Source: Harmonia axyridis (Eukaryota; Arthropoda; Insecta; Coleoptera; Coccinellidae). Taken from it: DNA of 64,000 nt. The notes beneath the pieces were generated by a model. That model did no database searches. It was not told the origin of the DNA and worked only from the letters and a program-made list of their open reading frames with translations. Positions 46,914 through 57,589 of this stretch are shown piece by piece (position 1 is the stretch's first letter; each line of letters starts with the position of its first letter). Location: the NCBI RefSeq assembly GCF_914767665.1, contig NC_059506.1:21181825-21245824 (forward strand), given 5' to 3'. Made by a program: the position numbers and the translations under genes.

Positions 46914-47097
46914 ATGCCCGCCACTCACGAAGCGTTTCTTCCAGCGTTTGGTAGCAAGCGTCGAAGAGATTCCAGTCAGACAGCTCGGGACACGACCGTA
47001 CGAGTGTAAATCAGAGTATGAACTTGACTGCCCGACTGGAATCTCTTCGACGCTTGCTACCAAACGCTGGAAGAAACGCTTCGTGAGTGGCGGGCAT
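46914..47097. repeat. Perfect 64-bp inverted repeat, 56-bp loop
   Basis: The arm 46914-46977 starts ATGCCCGCCACTCACGAAGC and ends TTCCAGTC. The other arm (47034-47097) is its exact reverse complement with no mismatch that I can find. The arms have much higher GC than the flanking DNA. The loop (46978-47033) contains CTCGGGACACGACCGTACG and is not self-complementary over any length. Origin unknown; I find no match to other families in the window. Confidence 0.95.
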
Positions 47098-47149
47098 TAG
47101 AGCTCCCAAAGTGGAACAACTTTATCCATAAAACCATTCACATGTGCAT

Positions 47150-48560
47150 TTCACGTTAACTTATCAGTGATTGTCAGCCAGTATTTATAGTGTTGCACCC
47201 TTTTGATGTCAATGTTAGTTATGTTTATATTCATACTTACTGAAGTTTTTTTTTTTTGCTTTAACACCATGTAGACAGTTTTTTTTATATTAATGCTGAG
47301 TCTTTTATAGCACAGCCATTTATAGTATCGTTTTAGGTCACTATTAGTTATCCCTTCAATTTCTGTTGCCTTAGTACCGGAGAACATAATTACAATATCA
47401 CAGATATCAGAATTTAAAATACGTAGTTCGGAGTCCACCATATTTCAGACTTTGTACATATAATTAGTATTCCACCGGTCCCAATACTGAGCCCTGAGCT
47501 ACATCCACACTAACTTAAGTCTCCTCACTGATTTTTCCATTTACTTCTGTGCACTCTTTTCTTCTATTTAATTTGATGGCATTTTCCGCGAAAACCCATT
47601 TTTTTGAGCTTCGTCAGTAATAGATGTATCCACTCTATCGAAAGGCTTTTGTAGGTCAATGAACACATCAGAAACATAATTATTTTTGTCTAGCTCAGTA
47701 AAAATATGCTCCAAAAGATCCACAGTGTCTCTCAAGGTACTGCTCCGCCTCTGGAATCCATACTGACTGATGCCAAATTCAAAACTTGACTCAACGAAAT
47801 TTATAACTTTTATTTATTAATTTTATAACTTTTTCTGAGATTTCACTGAACGTACTCAGTAGTCAAATTGGGCGGTAATTGTTAACATCATCATGTGCTT
47901 CTTTTTCATAAGTTGGTATGATATTTGCAGTTTTTAGTTGTTCTGGATATTTGCCACTCTCCAATATGTTATTTATTATCTGCACGATGCTTGTTATAAT
48001 TTGGTCAAATTGAGTAAAAATATTCCTATGTTGATATATTATTCAAACCTGGGGCACAATCATTCTTAAAATCATTATTTCTTTCATTTCCATTTCATTT
48101 GTGTGGTGTACAATTATGTTTTCTCCATTTACAGTTTGTTGACTTCATTTCTGACTTTTTTGAATTCTTCCTCACTGTTTGATTTTGTAGTCTTTTCCAT
48201 CTTCCATCTCACATAAGACTCATCTCTCTCCTTCAGTTGGGTAATACATTTATAGTTCATCCAAGCGTTGTTGTTTCTTATTTTTAACTTGCGTTTTTCA
48301 GTATTAATATTTTACTTTCATTCAATAAATTTGCCAGTTCCTCAAGGCTTTCTATTTTCTTTTGCATCATTGTTTCTTCAATTATCTTTTCCACTTCTGT
48401 ACGTCAAGATTGATTTTTGTTAATGTCTATTTAGTACTCTTATACACTTCTTTTTTCACTTCAATATAAACTATTTTATGATCTGATATTTCATGTTTTT
48501 TTGAGTTAATCTTGCATTGTATATTCTTATTCGTTATTTCATCATCCAGTTTAGTTGCAG
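47150..48560 (-). mobile_element. Degraded LINE, endonuclease end to RT thumb
   Basis: Read on the minus strand, the 5' part (about 48560-48440) encodes HEISDHKIVYIEVKKE, matching the SDH box at the end of LINE endonucleases. RT traces follow: NYRPI at about 47880, FIDLQKPFDRV-like text near 47650-47670, and a well-kept frame 47441-47151 with MFSGTKATEIEGITNSDLKR and KWLCYKRLSINIKKTVYM, the palm end and connection. Many stops and frameshifts. Jockey/RTE-like by eye. No 3' tail was recognised. Confidence 0.75.
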
Positions 48561-48599
48561 AATGCGATGTTATTCTTGTGGCATTTTATAAATACAAGG

Positions 48600-49870
48600 T
48601 ATTGTGGAATCTGAATCCATTCATTTCAATTGTATTTTTATGAAACATGATGTCTTCTGCATGTTTCAAGAGATTCAACCAAGGATTCGAAACTCATCGC
48701 CATGGCATAAAATTCTCGACTCTGTTTGGAAAAGGTGCGCTCAATGCTTTACCAGCAAATACGTAGCTCGAGAATTTTATATGTCCAGGTCATCTATTCG
48801 AAAATGTCAAAGCGGCAGGAACGCCACAACAGTAGGTACGCTAACATTGTGTCGAAATGATGAGCGAAGAGGATCGAACAAAAAAAAATTACCTCTGAGT
48901 TTCATCTTAGACAACAGACTCGTGTGATTGCATCCTGCACAGAGGAAGCCAGAGACACATTGTTCAATCCGTCCGACGGCAATGTTTCAGACACAATTGT
49001 CGCTTAACTACACATTGTGAACGCTAAACCCATCCACTCAGTCGATTCAACTTTCGAATCCATTTAATCCAAAATGTTGAATAATTGTCCCGAACGAACA
49101 GAATCCCCCGAACAGTCAATTTGAAGTTCATTCAATCCAACCCTTTTCTTTTTCGGGGGGGACAAAGAATGCAAAATCTGTCTCTGCAGAATTAAAACAC
49201 TCTGAGTAATTGTTATTTTTTGCAAATGATTATTGCGTCCACCATTAACGTGGTAGTTGGGCCCTTTTTGCAGCCCTTCTTTTTCAGTTTCTTACACGGT
49301 AACTTGAGGAACGAATTGAATGGGTCTGTTGGAATTGGAATTTCGATAGGTATAAATTTTTTTCCAGTCCCTGCGGAATTGGAGGACATTAGTAAAAGTG
49401 GGGTTTCATGGTTGAAAGTATTCTTCTGTTGAAAAACTGCAATTTGTAACTATTAAATAAGTTGAGAACTTGTAATGAAAAAAATTCAATTGAGCACGTA
49501 TTTTATTATATATAAATTAGATGGATCGAACTGACGAAATGTTTTGAGCATAATAGGGCTTAAAATAAGATCGAATGAAAAAGCGACTAAAAACATTCGT
49601 ATGAATGAATTGCGGATAGTAGTGGGAATATGGATTTAGTAGTGGAGGCAGTTTTACTCCCTACCCTAAATGAAAATTGTTCCCAAAAAATCTGTAGGGT
49701 CAATATGCAGATGAACGAGAATAGCATTCAGGCATTGACGAAGGGAAGATATATCCATAAGACTGCAAACAGCACTAGAAGTTATAATCCTAGGTATAGA
49801 TAGACGAATAGTTCAATAAATGAAAAATTCAAATAAACGGCGAAAAGGACCAGATTGTTCTCCTACAGAC
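48600..49870. other. Stretch without recognisable gene
   Basis: A 107-residue frame (48604-48927) has no recognisable domain. CTGAGTTTCATCTTAGAC and other short words do not repeat elsewhere. Nothing else noted. Confidence 0.35.
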
Positions 49871-49879
49871 TCAAGAATA

Positions 49880-50165
49880 AAATATAAATATCAAAAAATT
49901 GACAACATTGTTTCCTTTCCCTTCACAATATGATATATCTTTATGATAACGATTTATTTTTGTCTTGGAATACAATTCCGATTCGAAAAATGACAAAATA
50001 TTGATAACCAACACCAAAACTGTAACAATTGAGTAATCGCATAACAAATTGAACAATTGACTTAACTTACCACATACATATATGTATGTGGTTTACACAC
50101 TGTTTGTCAATTTTTTTATATTTATATTGAAGTACCTTCATCAAGTAGTCTCAATTAACTTTTAA
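49880..50165 (+). repeat. F1 family, copy 3
   Basis: TTTATTTTTGTCTTGGAATA, CGAAAAATGACAAAATATTG, AAACTGTAACAATTGAGTAA, AAATTGAACAATTGACTTAA and the end TTATATTTATATTGAAGTAC then CTTCATCAAGTAGTCTCAAT follow copy 1 (12390-12979) in order. A 22-bp perfect palindrome at 50070-50091 lies in the middle. The terminal segment is single, not mirrored. Confidence 0.65.
50070..50091. repeat. 22-bp perfect palindrome
   Basis: CCACATACAT meets ATGTATGTGG around a central AT. Alternating purine/pyrimidine core. It lies within F1 copy 3 and is absent from copies 1 and 2. Confidence 0.8.
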
Positions 50166-50194
50166 AATGAAATATAAATATAGAGAAAGGATAG

Positions 50195-50812
50195 GATAAC
50201 GAAGTCAAATATCATGGAGTTCATATAACAAATACAGTAGATAAAATAAACTCAGAAATGAGCAGACTTCACCCACTAATTGGAAAAAAAGGCCAAATGA
50301 ACCAAAATACGAATCTGAGAATGGTCAACTCGGTTGCAAGACATCAACTGGGCACCATAGGCCTATGCAACCGAAAGACATATCAAGAAGATAAAAGAGA
50401 CAGCAAATAAACTGTTAAGAGCAAGGTTTCATAAGAAACTAACAAATCCACAGGCACTTGAAGAGGAAATTTTCACAGATTTCCTAATGGAAAACACCGA
50501 AAGATTTTCGAAAAAGCAGAGCAAGATACCAATTACTTGCTAAAAAGATTTGTCCACTAAAACCCGGTCCGAGATGTGATAAGGATGGCAACCTATGAAA
50601 AGAGACGCAGAGATCAACTATGAAGAAAAAGAAATTGAGTAAAACTCAATCCCAAATTTCAACAAGGGACTTTCCTATGAAAGTCATAAATCCTAAAAGA
50701 ATTACAAACAAAAGAGAGTCAGCATGTAAGACTTAGTGAGGTATATGTTGTTCTTCAAACACGAATTGCCAACCTTACCCTGAGGTTAACCCCTGCATAA
50801 TAAAAAAAAATG
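50195..50812 (+). mobile_element. LINE 3' fragment (Jockey-like)
   Basis: The translation with frameshifts gives NEVKYHGVHITNTVDKINSE then MSRLHPLIGKKGQ, the post-palm YLGV block and thumb of Jockey-type RT, followed by NLRMVNSVARHQLG and a decayed C-terminus. The 3' end is a short AT-rich UTR closing in a run of A (about 50812). RT catalytic boxes are missing. Confidence 0.7.
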
Positions 50813-51480
50813 GAATGTAATTTTGATTATTAACTCCTTGTTTCTCTGCAAATGCCAACAGCGTTGTTCAAACACTTCGTTGAACTATTATAGAGATTCT
50901 GTGTATTATAATGTAGTTACTAATTCAATATTATCTGAATAGCTTAATTAGAGCCAATATCATTACTTATATATATTATAGTATCATTCATAATGAAATT
51001 TGCAAGTTTTTGAAATGAAAAATTTAAAAATAAAGTATAAGAATCAAATGTCGTTTCTCTAATTATTTTTGCATCTTCATTAACTCAATTATGCAATCCC
51101 GAAATAGATAGAAAAAAAGCCATCTGAGAAAAATTTGCCTAAAGAATTATTTGAATTTTAAAGAATTGTCACCATTTCATAATGTGAAAATTGCATAAAT
51201 TCTATCGATCAAAAGATTAATTAATTTTTGCCACTTATCTCCTGAATACAAAATAACTTTTTTATCTGCGTAACTATGAAATTATCAGTCCAAGAACTGC
51301 TCCCTGAAGAACCACTTACTCTCTATTAATCTCACTTCAGTTGTGCATTCGCCCATTATACATAACTAGCTCTTCAAGCTTCAGATAGCTTCAAGATCTC
51401 GAATGCCACTTGTTCAATCAATACCCATACTTGTATCTCTCATCGTGTCTTTCCGATTATCATGCTCAACAGTATCATTA
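50813..51480. other. AT-rich spacer between LINE pieces
   Basis: Nothing recognised. Probably includes decayed retrotransposon sequence belonging to the minus-strand copy that follows. Confidence 0.3.
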
Positions 51481-51489
51481 CTAAACTAA

Positions 51490-52672
51490 TCAAAATATTA
51501 AAAACAACTTGGTCATCTGTAAGTTTTTGAACAGCCTCTTGTGTGAATTTACTATTTTTGTTACCGAATTGCGTTTCCGACACCAAGTTATTCTTTCACG
51601 GAATGTAGTTAGGCTATCTTTAATTATTTTGTCAACTATCTTGCATAAGTTGGTAATTGAGTAAATTGGCCTATAATTTGTACATTCTCTTCTATCACTA
51701 CTTTTGAGAATTGGGCTTAACAAAGCTTTCTTGAAATCCGTTCGGACATAATAATTAATTGGGTAGAGAAAAAAATCAAGGTTTTGTTAGTGTTGATCAT
51801 TTTTCATTAATTTTGAATTTTTTTCGAATTTATATTCGAGATCATTGAGAATATTCACGATTCAACTCTTTTTATTTTTTTTTGTTCTAATCCGAGTATC
51901 CATTTGAATGGTAATAATTCGTTAAATATTTTTTGCATTTACGTCCTTTTAATTCTCCAAAGTTCATTATTATGGTCTTAATTGCTATGGATGGGATTAA
52001 CGTCCTGTCTGTCAAATTATAAATATAAATATAATATAAAATAGGAGTGTTCAGTTTATTTTCCTAATATTCATTATTGATTCATCTCAATATAATATTT
52101 ATTATTTTCCAAGTTATATAAAGGCTATTTCTTTTATCGAATGATCCAAGCAGATACTTGTAATCTATTGCCTTCTCGGAGCCTTCTTGTGTATGTAATG
52201 CTAAAGTATTCACATTTAATCTGTAGGTATATTTGAGATTATCTCAAAGCTCATCAATCATTAATTATAGTCACCCAAGTCTATTGATCATGAAAAAAGC
52301 CAGCAATATTCGTATATTTTTTTTTAATTTGATTCGATCGTAATATTCGTAGATTTTTTCACAATTTGATTCGATCTTAAGAATTATGATATAGGACGAT
52401 ACTTGAAAATTGGTATATTTTTGGGTTTTAAGCAAAATAGGAATGTATTTCCCTAAATACTCAATCATAATATGATCAATACACGATTCTAAATCCCTTG
52501 GAATTTTTATTGGTTTACTGATTACAGGTAATGTAATTATCGAAGTATATCTGAAAAAATGGTATAATAACATGAAATTTGTATATCTGCAATCGAGTGT
52601 GCACTTTAAAGTGAAACTAAACTTTTGGAAGTACAACATTCTGTTAAGAATACGAATAGTATAAATAATCAT
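51490..52672 (-). mobile_element. Degraded LINE, endonuclease C-terminus plus RT start
   Basis: The minus-strand frame 52672-52271 reads SKPIKIPRDLESCIDHIMIE, matching the NKPTRI...(S/T)xIDHI box near the end of insect LINE endonucleases. About 550 bp farther, frame 51723-51490 begins SPILKSSDRRECTNYRPIYS then ITNLCKIVDKIIKD, the RT entry block. Order and distance agree with one ORF2 copy. Downstream RT catalytic boxes are missing or unreadable. No ends were identified. Confidence 0.72.
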
Positions 52673-53029
52673 TCATCACTGGTATTCGTGTCCTGACTTT
52701 TTAAATATTCAACTATGAATATTTAGTACGAATAATAGTGTAGGAGGTGACTTATTAGCATTTGAGATTGTAAGTTCGAGGTTCCTGGAATTCCTGGAAT
52801 AAGAAATCCTTATTACTTTTGAGTTTTTTTGGTATTTTGGAAACTTGGAATTATAGATCCAAGTGTAAAATTTGAATTTGGAATCATAAAAGATTAAGGA
52901 TCAAAACGACATAAAAAAAATTGATATTTTTCAAATCATCTGAAATTGGAAATACCTAAATAAAGGATATGTTCCATTCGATAAAAACGCAATATTGACA
53001 TCCAACCCACTCACCCTTTCAATTCAAGT

Positions 53030-53290
53030 TTTTCAGATCAGTGGTCGTAATGATATTTATAGAGACTTCTAATGGCGACGAGACTTTCCGACTGAGAGGG
53101 CACTTCTATGGCAACCTTTCACCTTCTCGTGTCACCTAGGCGATGAAAGAACCAGACCCCAAGTCTTCTCAATTATGTGCCTTCCTGGAATTTCCGCTGT
53201 AAGGTGGCTGCGTCCCAGATGCTCATTATAAACTTGGAACAAAATACGGCGATGCGGCAGGTATGGAGGGCTAATTAAAGGAAATTCGTG
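53030..53290. promoter_or_regulatory. Less AT-rich single-copy block, candidate regulatory DNA
   Basis: A short block with CpG-bearing words (GGCGACGAGACTTTCCGAC, GGCGATGCGGCAGGTATGG) set in very AT-rich DNA, not repeated in the window and with no coding frame that I can support. Composition-based inference only. Confidence 0.22.
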
Positions 53291-53887
53291 GGGTGATATG
53301 TTTTTGAGTTTTGCTGTTATTTATTGCAGAAGAGAGTTGGCGTTTTGATGTCGTCTCATTTTTCTGATGAACTCGTTTCGAGTCCTTTTGAAGTATGTTC
53401 AATTTTTGAACCTTCTATACTCAGAGAATCTGTCTTGGTTCCAAGAATTATATTTTCAAGAAATTCCAAAAATTCAAGGAATTTCTTCAGAAGAATAACC
53501 AATTCATTAACAAATACATTCTAAAAATTTCCTCTTTCTGTTTTATTCTTTCTTTGCCACCGTATGTTCTAGAAAGAACATATGACAAATCAGGACCATA
53601 GCAGTTGATCACAATCATATATTGAAAAAATTAAAGTATACAGGATATATGGTGACGAGTGGGACAACGCTCAGGTGAAGATAGAGGATGGTAGAGGTGG
53701 TAGATAGATAGTGGATTTATGATTTAGATCATATTTCGTAATTCGTGACTATCGATGAGAAGTGTTCGGTGTATCTGAAAAAAAATTTAATTTCATTTTT
53801 TCACAATCAATATGAATCATCAAAGTGTGGAACAAATAGAATGTAGTTGGAGCGTGCGCTTTTTTCTTTACTAAGAACTAACAATAT

Positions 53888-55290
53888 ATAGATAGATAGA
53901 TAATTTCCTTCATTTCAATTTCCACACAATATAATTGTAAGGTTCCGAATGAATTTACATATTATTTGAAACAGCTCTCTTACATCTATATAAACTATCA
54001 CAGTATCACTGCATTAATATAATTAGGTAGTCTATTGAATATTTTCAATACAAATATAATAAAGACCTTTTTTACAAAAGTCTAATCTATGATGAGGTCA
54101 ATAAGGATGCCATAAATCTTGAGTTCTTATATTATAATTATGACTAACTTCCATATCAAACTTATCTTCATTTTCAAAAACAAACAATAAACATTCATAA
54201 ATATACAAAGCATTTACCGTCATTATATTCATATTTCTCGATTTACATCTGCATGATTCCATGTACTTCATTCTGCACAAAATTCTAATAATTCTCTTCT
54301 GAGCTATGAATATTGATTGGACTCTAGAGTTGCTAACCCAAAAAATGAATCCAAATCTAATGACCGATTCACAACTCGCATGATATACCTAATATTTTCA
54401 AGATACCCTCATTCCTATACTGAGCAACAACCCTGATTCCATAACAACCAGAGGCTAATTGTTGTCTTGATATTGATGATGGACTATATGATAGATTGTT
54501 ATTTGTGCTGTTTACATCATCTGTGCGGCTAAATCAGTGGTAGTTGAGCCTTTCTCTTATAAGTGCTTGGCTTGCTCTATTGGAGACTAGTCACCAGTGG
54601 CTAATGTTAAACTCCCAATCCAAAAATTCATCGATTTGTATGCCAAGGAATTTTGTACTTGATACAGGTTATGTTATATTATTTTCAAGAGTAATACTGC
54701 TAGGTGTATATGTTTGTGATTGTTCAGTACGAAATAACACCAAACTTGATTTTGAAGTATTAATCACTAGCCTATTCATAGAAAACCAACTATCCGCCTC
54801 ATAGTTTGCTCAATTATTTCATTTGAACTATATCCATGAAGCAAGATGTTGGTTTTATCAACGTCATTAGAGATGAGATTTTTATGCAATGACAATGGCA
54901 AATCATTTATGTAGATTATAAACAGAATACGTCCAACAAGACTTCCCTGAGCTACACCCACATCAATAAAATAAACTTCAGATTTAACATTATTACCACA
55001 AACAACCTGATGACACCCATCTTAAAGGAACGACCGTATCCAAGCATTAGACCTACCCCTAACACCATACCTATAAAGTTTCCGCAGTAAAAAATTATGA
55101 TCCACACAATAATAAGCTATTTTTAGATTTATAAAAAGACTCAAAGCTAATTTTTTGTTTTCTTAATGATATATAATTATATTTATGAACTGATAAATAG
55201 CAGTGTCAGTCGATCTTCCTCGCAAATATTCATTGGCATTGGAAAAAAGATCGAACTGAGTCATAAAACTGAGCAGTCTTGAACACATCA
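53888..55290 (-). mobile_element. Degraded LINE with GVAQGS/YINDLP RT boxes and CTAT-repeat tail
   Basis: On the minus strand, 55140-54960 reads LLRKLYRYGVRGRSNAWI, the RT palm after the first catalytic Asp. VDVGVAQGSLVGRILFIIY and INDLP follow at about 54960-54880. The Asp pair box is changed to NDVDKTNILLHG. C-terminal pieces continue toward 54100. The 3' end lies in a (CTAT)n tract (TATCTATCTATCTATA near 53888-53905), a typical microsatellite-like LINE tail. The YADD-to-NDVD change and frameshifts show it is dead. Confidence 0.75.
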
Positions 55291-55324
55291 CTAATTCCTA
55301 CTGACTTTTGTATTGAATCTTGGC

Positions 55325-55580
55325 GATTGGTGTTATGTCAGACAAAATCGATTTAACCCACCTGAAATAAGAAAAATTGCGAATAATGTTTCAAATCATT
55401 TCACTATATATTCAAATTATATTTTATTGAAATGTTATGTAGAAATTTGAAAGGTTCGGAAGTCAGTGTAGACAACCACAAAAGGAAAAATATAATTGAA
55501 AACACTACTGTAATGACTTCATTATTTCAATGTTTTCAGTACAGTAATAAACTCATTATGATACTGAAATAGAGAAATTA
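55325..55580 (-). repeat. Dispersed repeat family F2, copy 2
   Basis: This is the reverse-oriented counterpart of 35228-35510: TTATGTCAGACAAAATCGAT, TTGCGAATAATGTTTCAAAT, ATCATTTCACTATAT, GGAAGTCAGTGTAGACAAC, then the short inverted repeat (TGTAATGACTTCATTA ... GTAATAAACTCATTA) and TGATACTGAAATAGAG at the end. It lies exactly between two LINE fragments. Confidence 0.72.
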
Positions 55581-55590
55581 TATACTTAAA

Positions 55591-56600
55591 GTGAACAACG
55601 GATTTAATCTCAAACAAGTCACAGGGGATGTGTTCTTGGATGTGGCCAAAACGTTTGATGAAGTATGGCACACAAAGGTCTGCTTTACTAACTACTGGCA
55701 GCCGAATTTCCTCTCTCCATGGTTCGACTTGCGGCCTCTTACCTGCATTTTGGCAAGTTTTGAGGCAAAGTTGAAGGAGTACTATCTTCAGAGAGGGCAC
55801 TTCCAGCCGGAGTTCCGCAAGGATATCTGCTGCCGCCGTTATTGTTTACATTATATGTATCCGACATGCCGAAAACAGAGAAAACCTCCAAGGCATTGTA
55901 CGCTGATGATACCGCCATTCTTGCTAGTTCGTGGTGTCATAAAATGGCAACGACTACCTGCAAAAAGCTATCTTGGGACCTCAGTCATAGTTCGCTCGAG
56001 AAGAATCAAATTGAACCCGGAGAAGAGCGCGGCTGTTCTCTTCAGCCGAAAAAGGAAAGATCCCCAAGGACACGTCGTAATGTTTGGTAGGAGGATCGAA
56101 TGGAAAAACGAGGCCGAGTATCTGGGAGTGATACTTGAAAAGAAGCTCACTTGGAAACAACACGTCACACGAAGGGAAAGACAACAGCGGCAGCTTTGCA
56201 ACCACTACTTTGTTAAAGCACCAAAATCTCTCTTTCCAACAAGCATCTTCTCTATAAGTTCACCATTCAACCGGTCATGACTTATGCATGCCCGGCTTGG
56301 GAATACGCCGTAAAGACCCATCTGCACCATGGTTTGTCAGCAACGTAAGGATACATGAGGACCTGCAAATACAATTCCTAGATGATCGTCCATAAGACAT
56401 ATGTGTGAAGACCTTCAGCAATGTGATTATGACAAAAAAGCCCCAAGGAATAACAAGAGACCAAAGATGGCATATCTCAAGGAAGTGAGCGTAAGGCCAA
56501 ACATAAACTGGAACAGATATTGTGTAATAATTTCACATAAATACTTTTATCTACTCCTATTAAATTATATATTCATTATTCAACTGCTTTTGAGCAATTA
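55591..56600 (+). mobile_element. LINE fragment, Jockey-clade reverse transcriptase
   Basis: The frame begins at GDVFLDVAKTFDEVWHTK (first catalytic Asp block). A +1 frame gives PAGVPQGYLLPPLLFTLYVS (about 55810), then DMPKTEKTSKALYADDTAIL (about 55860, catalytic Asp pair). The first frame resumes with KLNPEKSAAVLFSRKRKD and KNEAEYLGVILEKKLTWKQH (about 56010-56160), a pattern typical of Jockey elements. A thumb piece FTIQPVMTYACPAWEYAV lies near 56260-56310. The region near 55700-55760 does not match and may be a substitution or deletion. The 5' half is missing. Confidence 0.85.
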
Positions 56601-57228
56601 ATAGTATCTATTAACAAACATCGTGAGTTATAATAACTCACTACTATAACTCACTATAATAAATCGGAAAATATGGATCTGTGCTTCTATACTTCTCTGC
56701 TTCTATTCGATTGGCCGAAAGGGAACATTCCATTATTGTTATTGAAGGGAGGAATGTCCGAGGGAATGTCACTTTAATAATTTTGACGTTTTCAAATTGA
56801 GTTGATATCTAATTATTGTGAATGTTTTGCTGAAAACGATTAATTCAGATAGTGAAGATGAAATATTATATTGGTATACATTTCCAAAAGACAAACAGCT
56901 AATGTTACTATACAGAATTACTTGCCCGAAAAAAATATAAAGGAGTTTGTAGAAGTAAGGTCATTAAGTCGTCGTTTACAGGGAATGTTTTTTGGTATAT
57001 TTTAATGCATTTTTATAGGCAACTATTAAGGGTTTTCAATATAGTTCTATGTCTGTACTCTGTACTGGATTCGAGCTAGCCGAAGCTAGTTCAATTGTGA
57101 TTGGTGGCACTAAGTTTCCATCTCTCTTGTAGTCGGGATCGAGCACATATGTTTATTTCCCGTTCCTTCTGTCTATGTTCTAAGTCTGTATTTTTTTCTT
57201 AGTATTTATTGATATAGTCGTAGATAAA
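56601..57228. other. Gene-free stretch with a small palindrome
   Basis: GTGAGTTATAATAACTCAC (56623-56641) is a perfect palindrome, with a further direct half copy (CTATAACTCAC) right after. The rest holds nothing that I can name. Confidence 0.4.
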
Positions 57229-57357
57229 GTATAGTATTCAACTTGCGGTAATGGTCATAACTCACTTGATGAATTACAGCACTCGCCTGCGGCTCGTGCT
57301 GCAAACTTCATCTGCGTGAGTTATGACCTACATTACCGCTCGTTGAATAATATACTA
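57229..57357. repeat. Compound hairpin, inverted repeat around a GC-rich inner palindrome
   Basis: The outer arms are 57229-57263 (CAACTTGCGGTAATGGTCAT then AACTCAC) and 57315-57357 (GTGAGTTATGACC then ATTACCGCTCGTTG and TATACTA). Between them, GATGAA...TTCATC encloses the near-palindrome CAGCACTCGCCTGCGGCTCG then TGCTG. The sequence can therefore fold into one long stem with nested levels. It may be a small foldback element. Confidence 0.8.
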
Positions 57358-57589
57358 TTATTGGCAAATTGTCAACTGCTAGAGCAGAATACAATAATTC
57401 CACCAGAGTTTAATAACAAAAAGGCCAATGGCCTGACTGCAAAGAAGGAAAAGAAGACCAAAGTCCAAAGTAAACTGAACAAATAGGTATATTCGGTTGT
57501 TCGATTCACTACCACAACAATATTCTGTTGGAGTTTCTTCGATACAAATTTTTAAATAACATTTTCCTCCACCTTGATCGCTGCACCCA

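Noticed and set aside
46839..47100. Overlapping open frames on both strands giving similar peptides (SVEEIPV, STLATKRWKK)
   Set aside because: The similarity of the two products is a direct consequence of the perfect inverted repeat, not of two genes.
55505..55570. Long stem suggestive of a microRNA precursor
   Set aside because: The stem is part of repeat F2, found again at 35.25 kb; no conserved mature arm can be argued.
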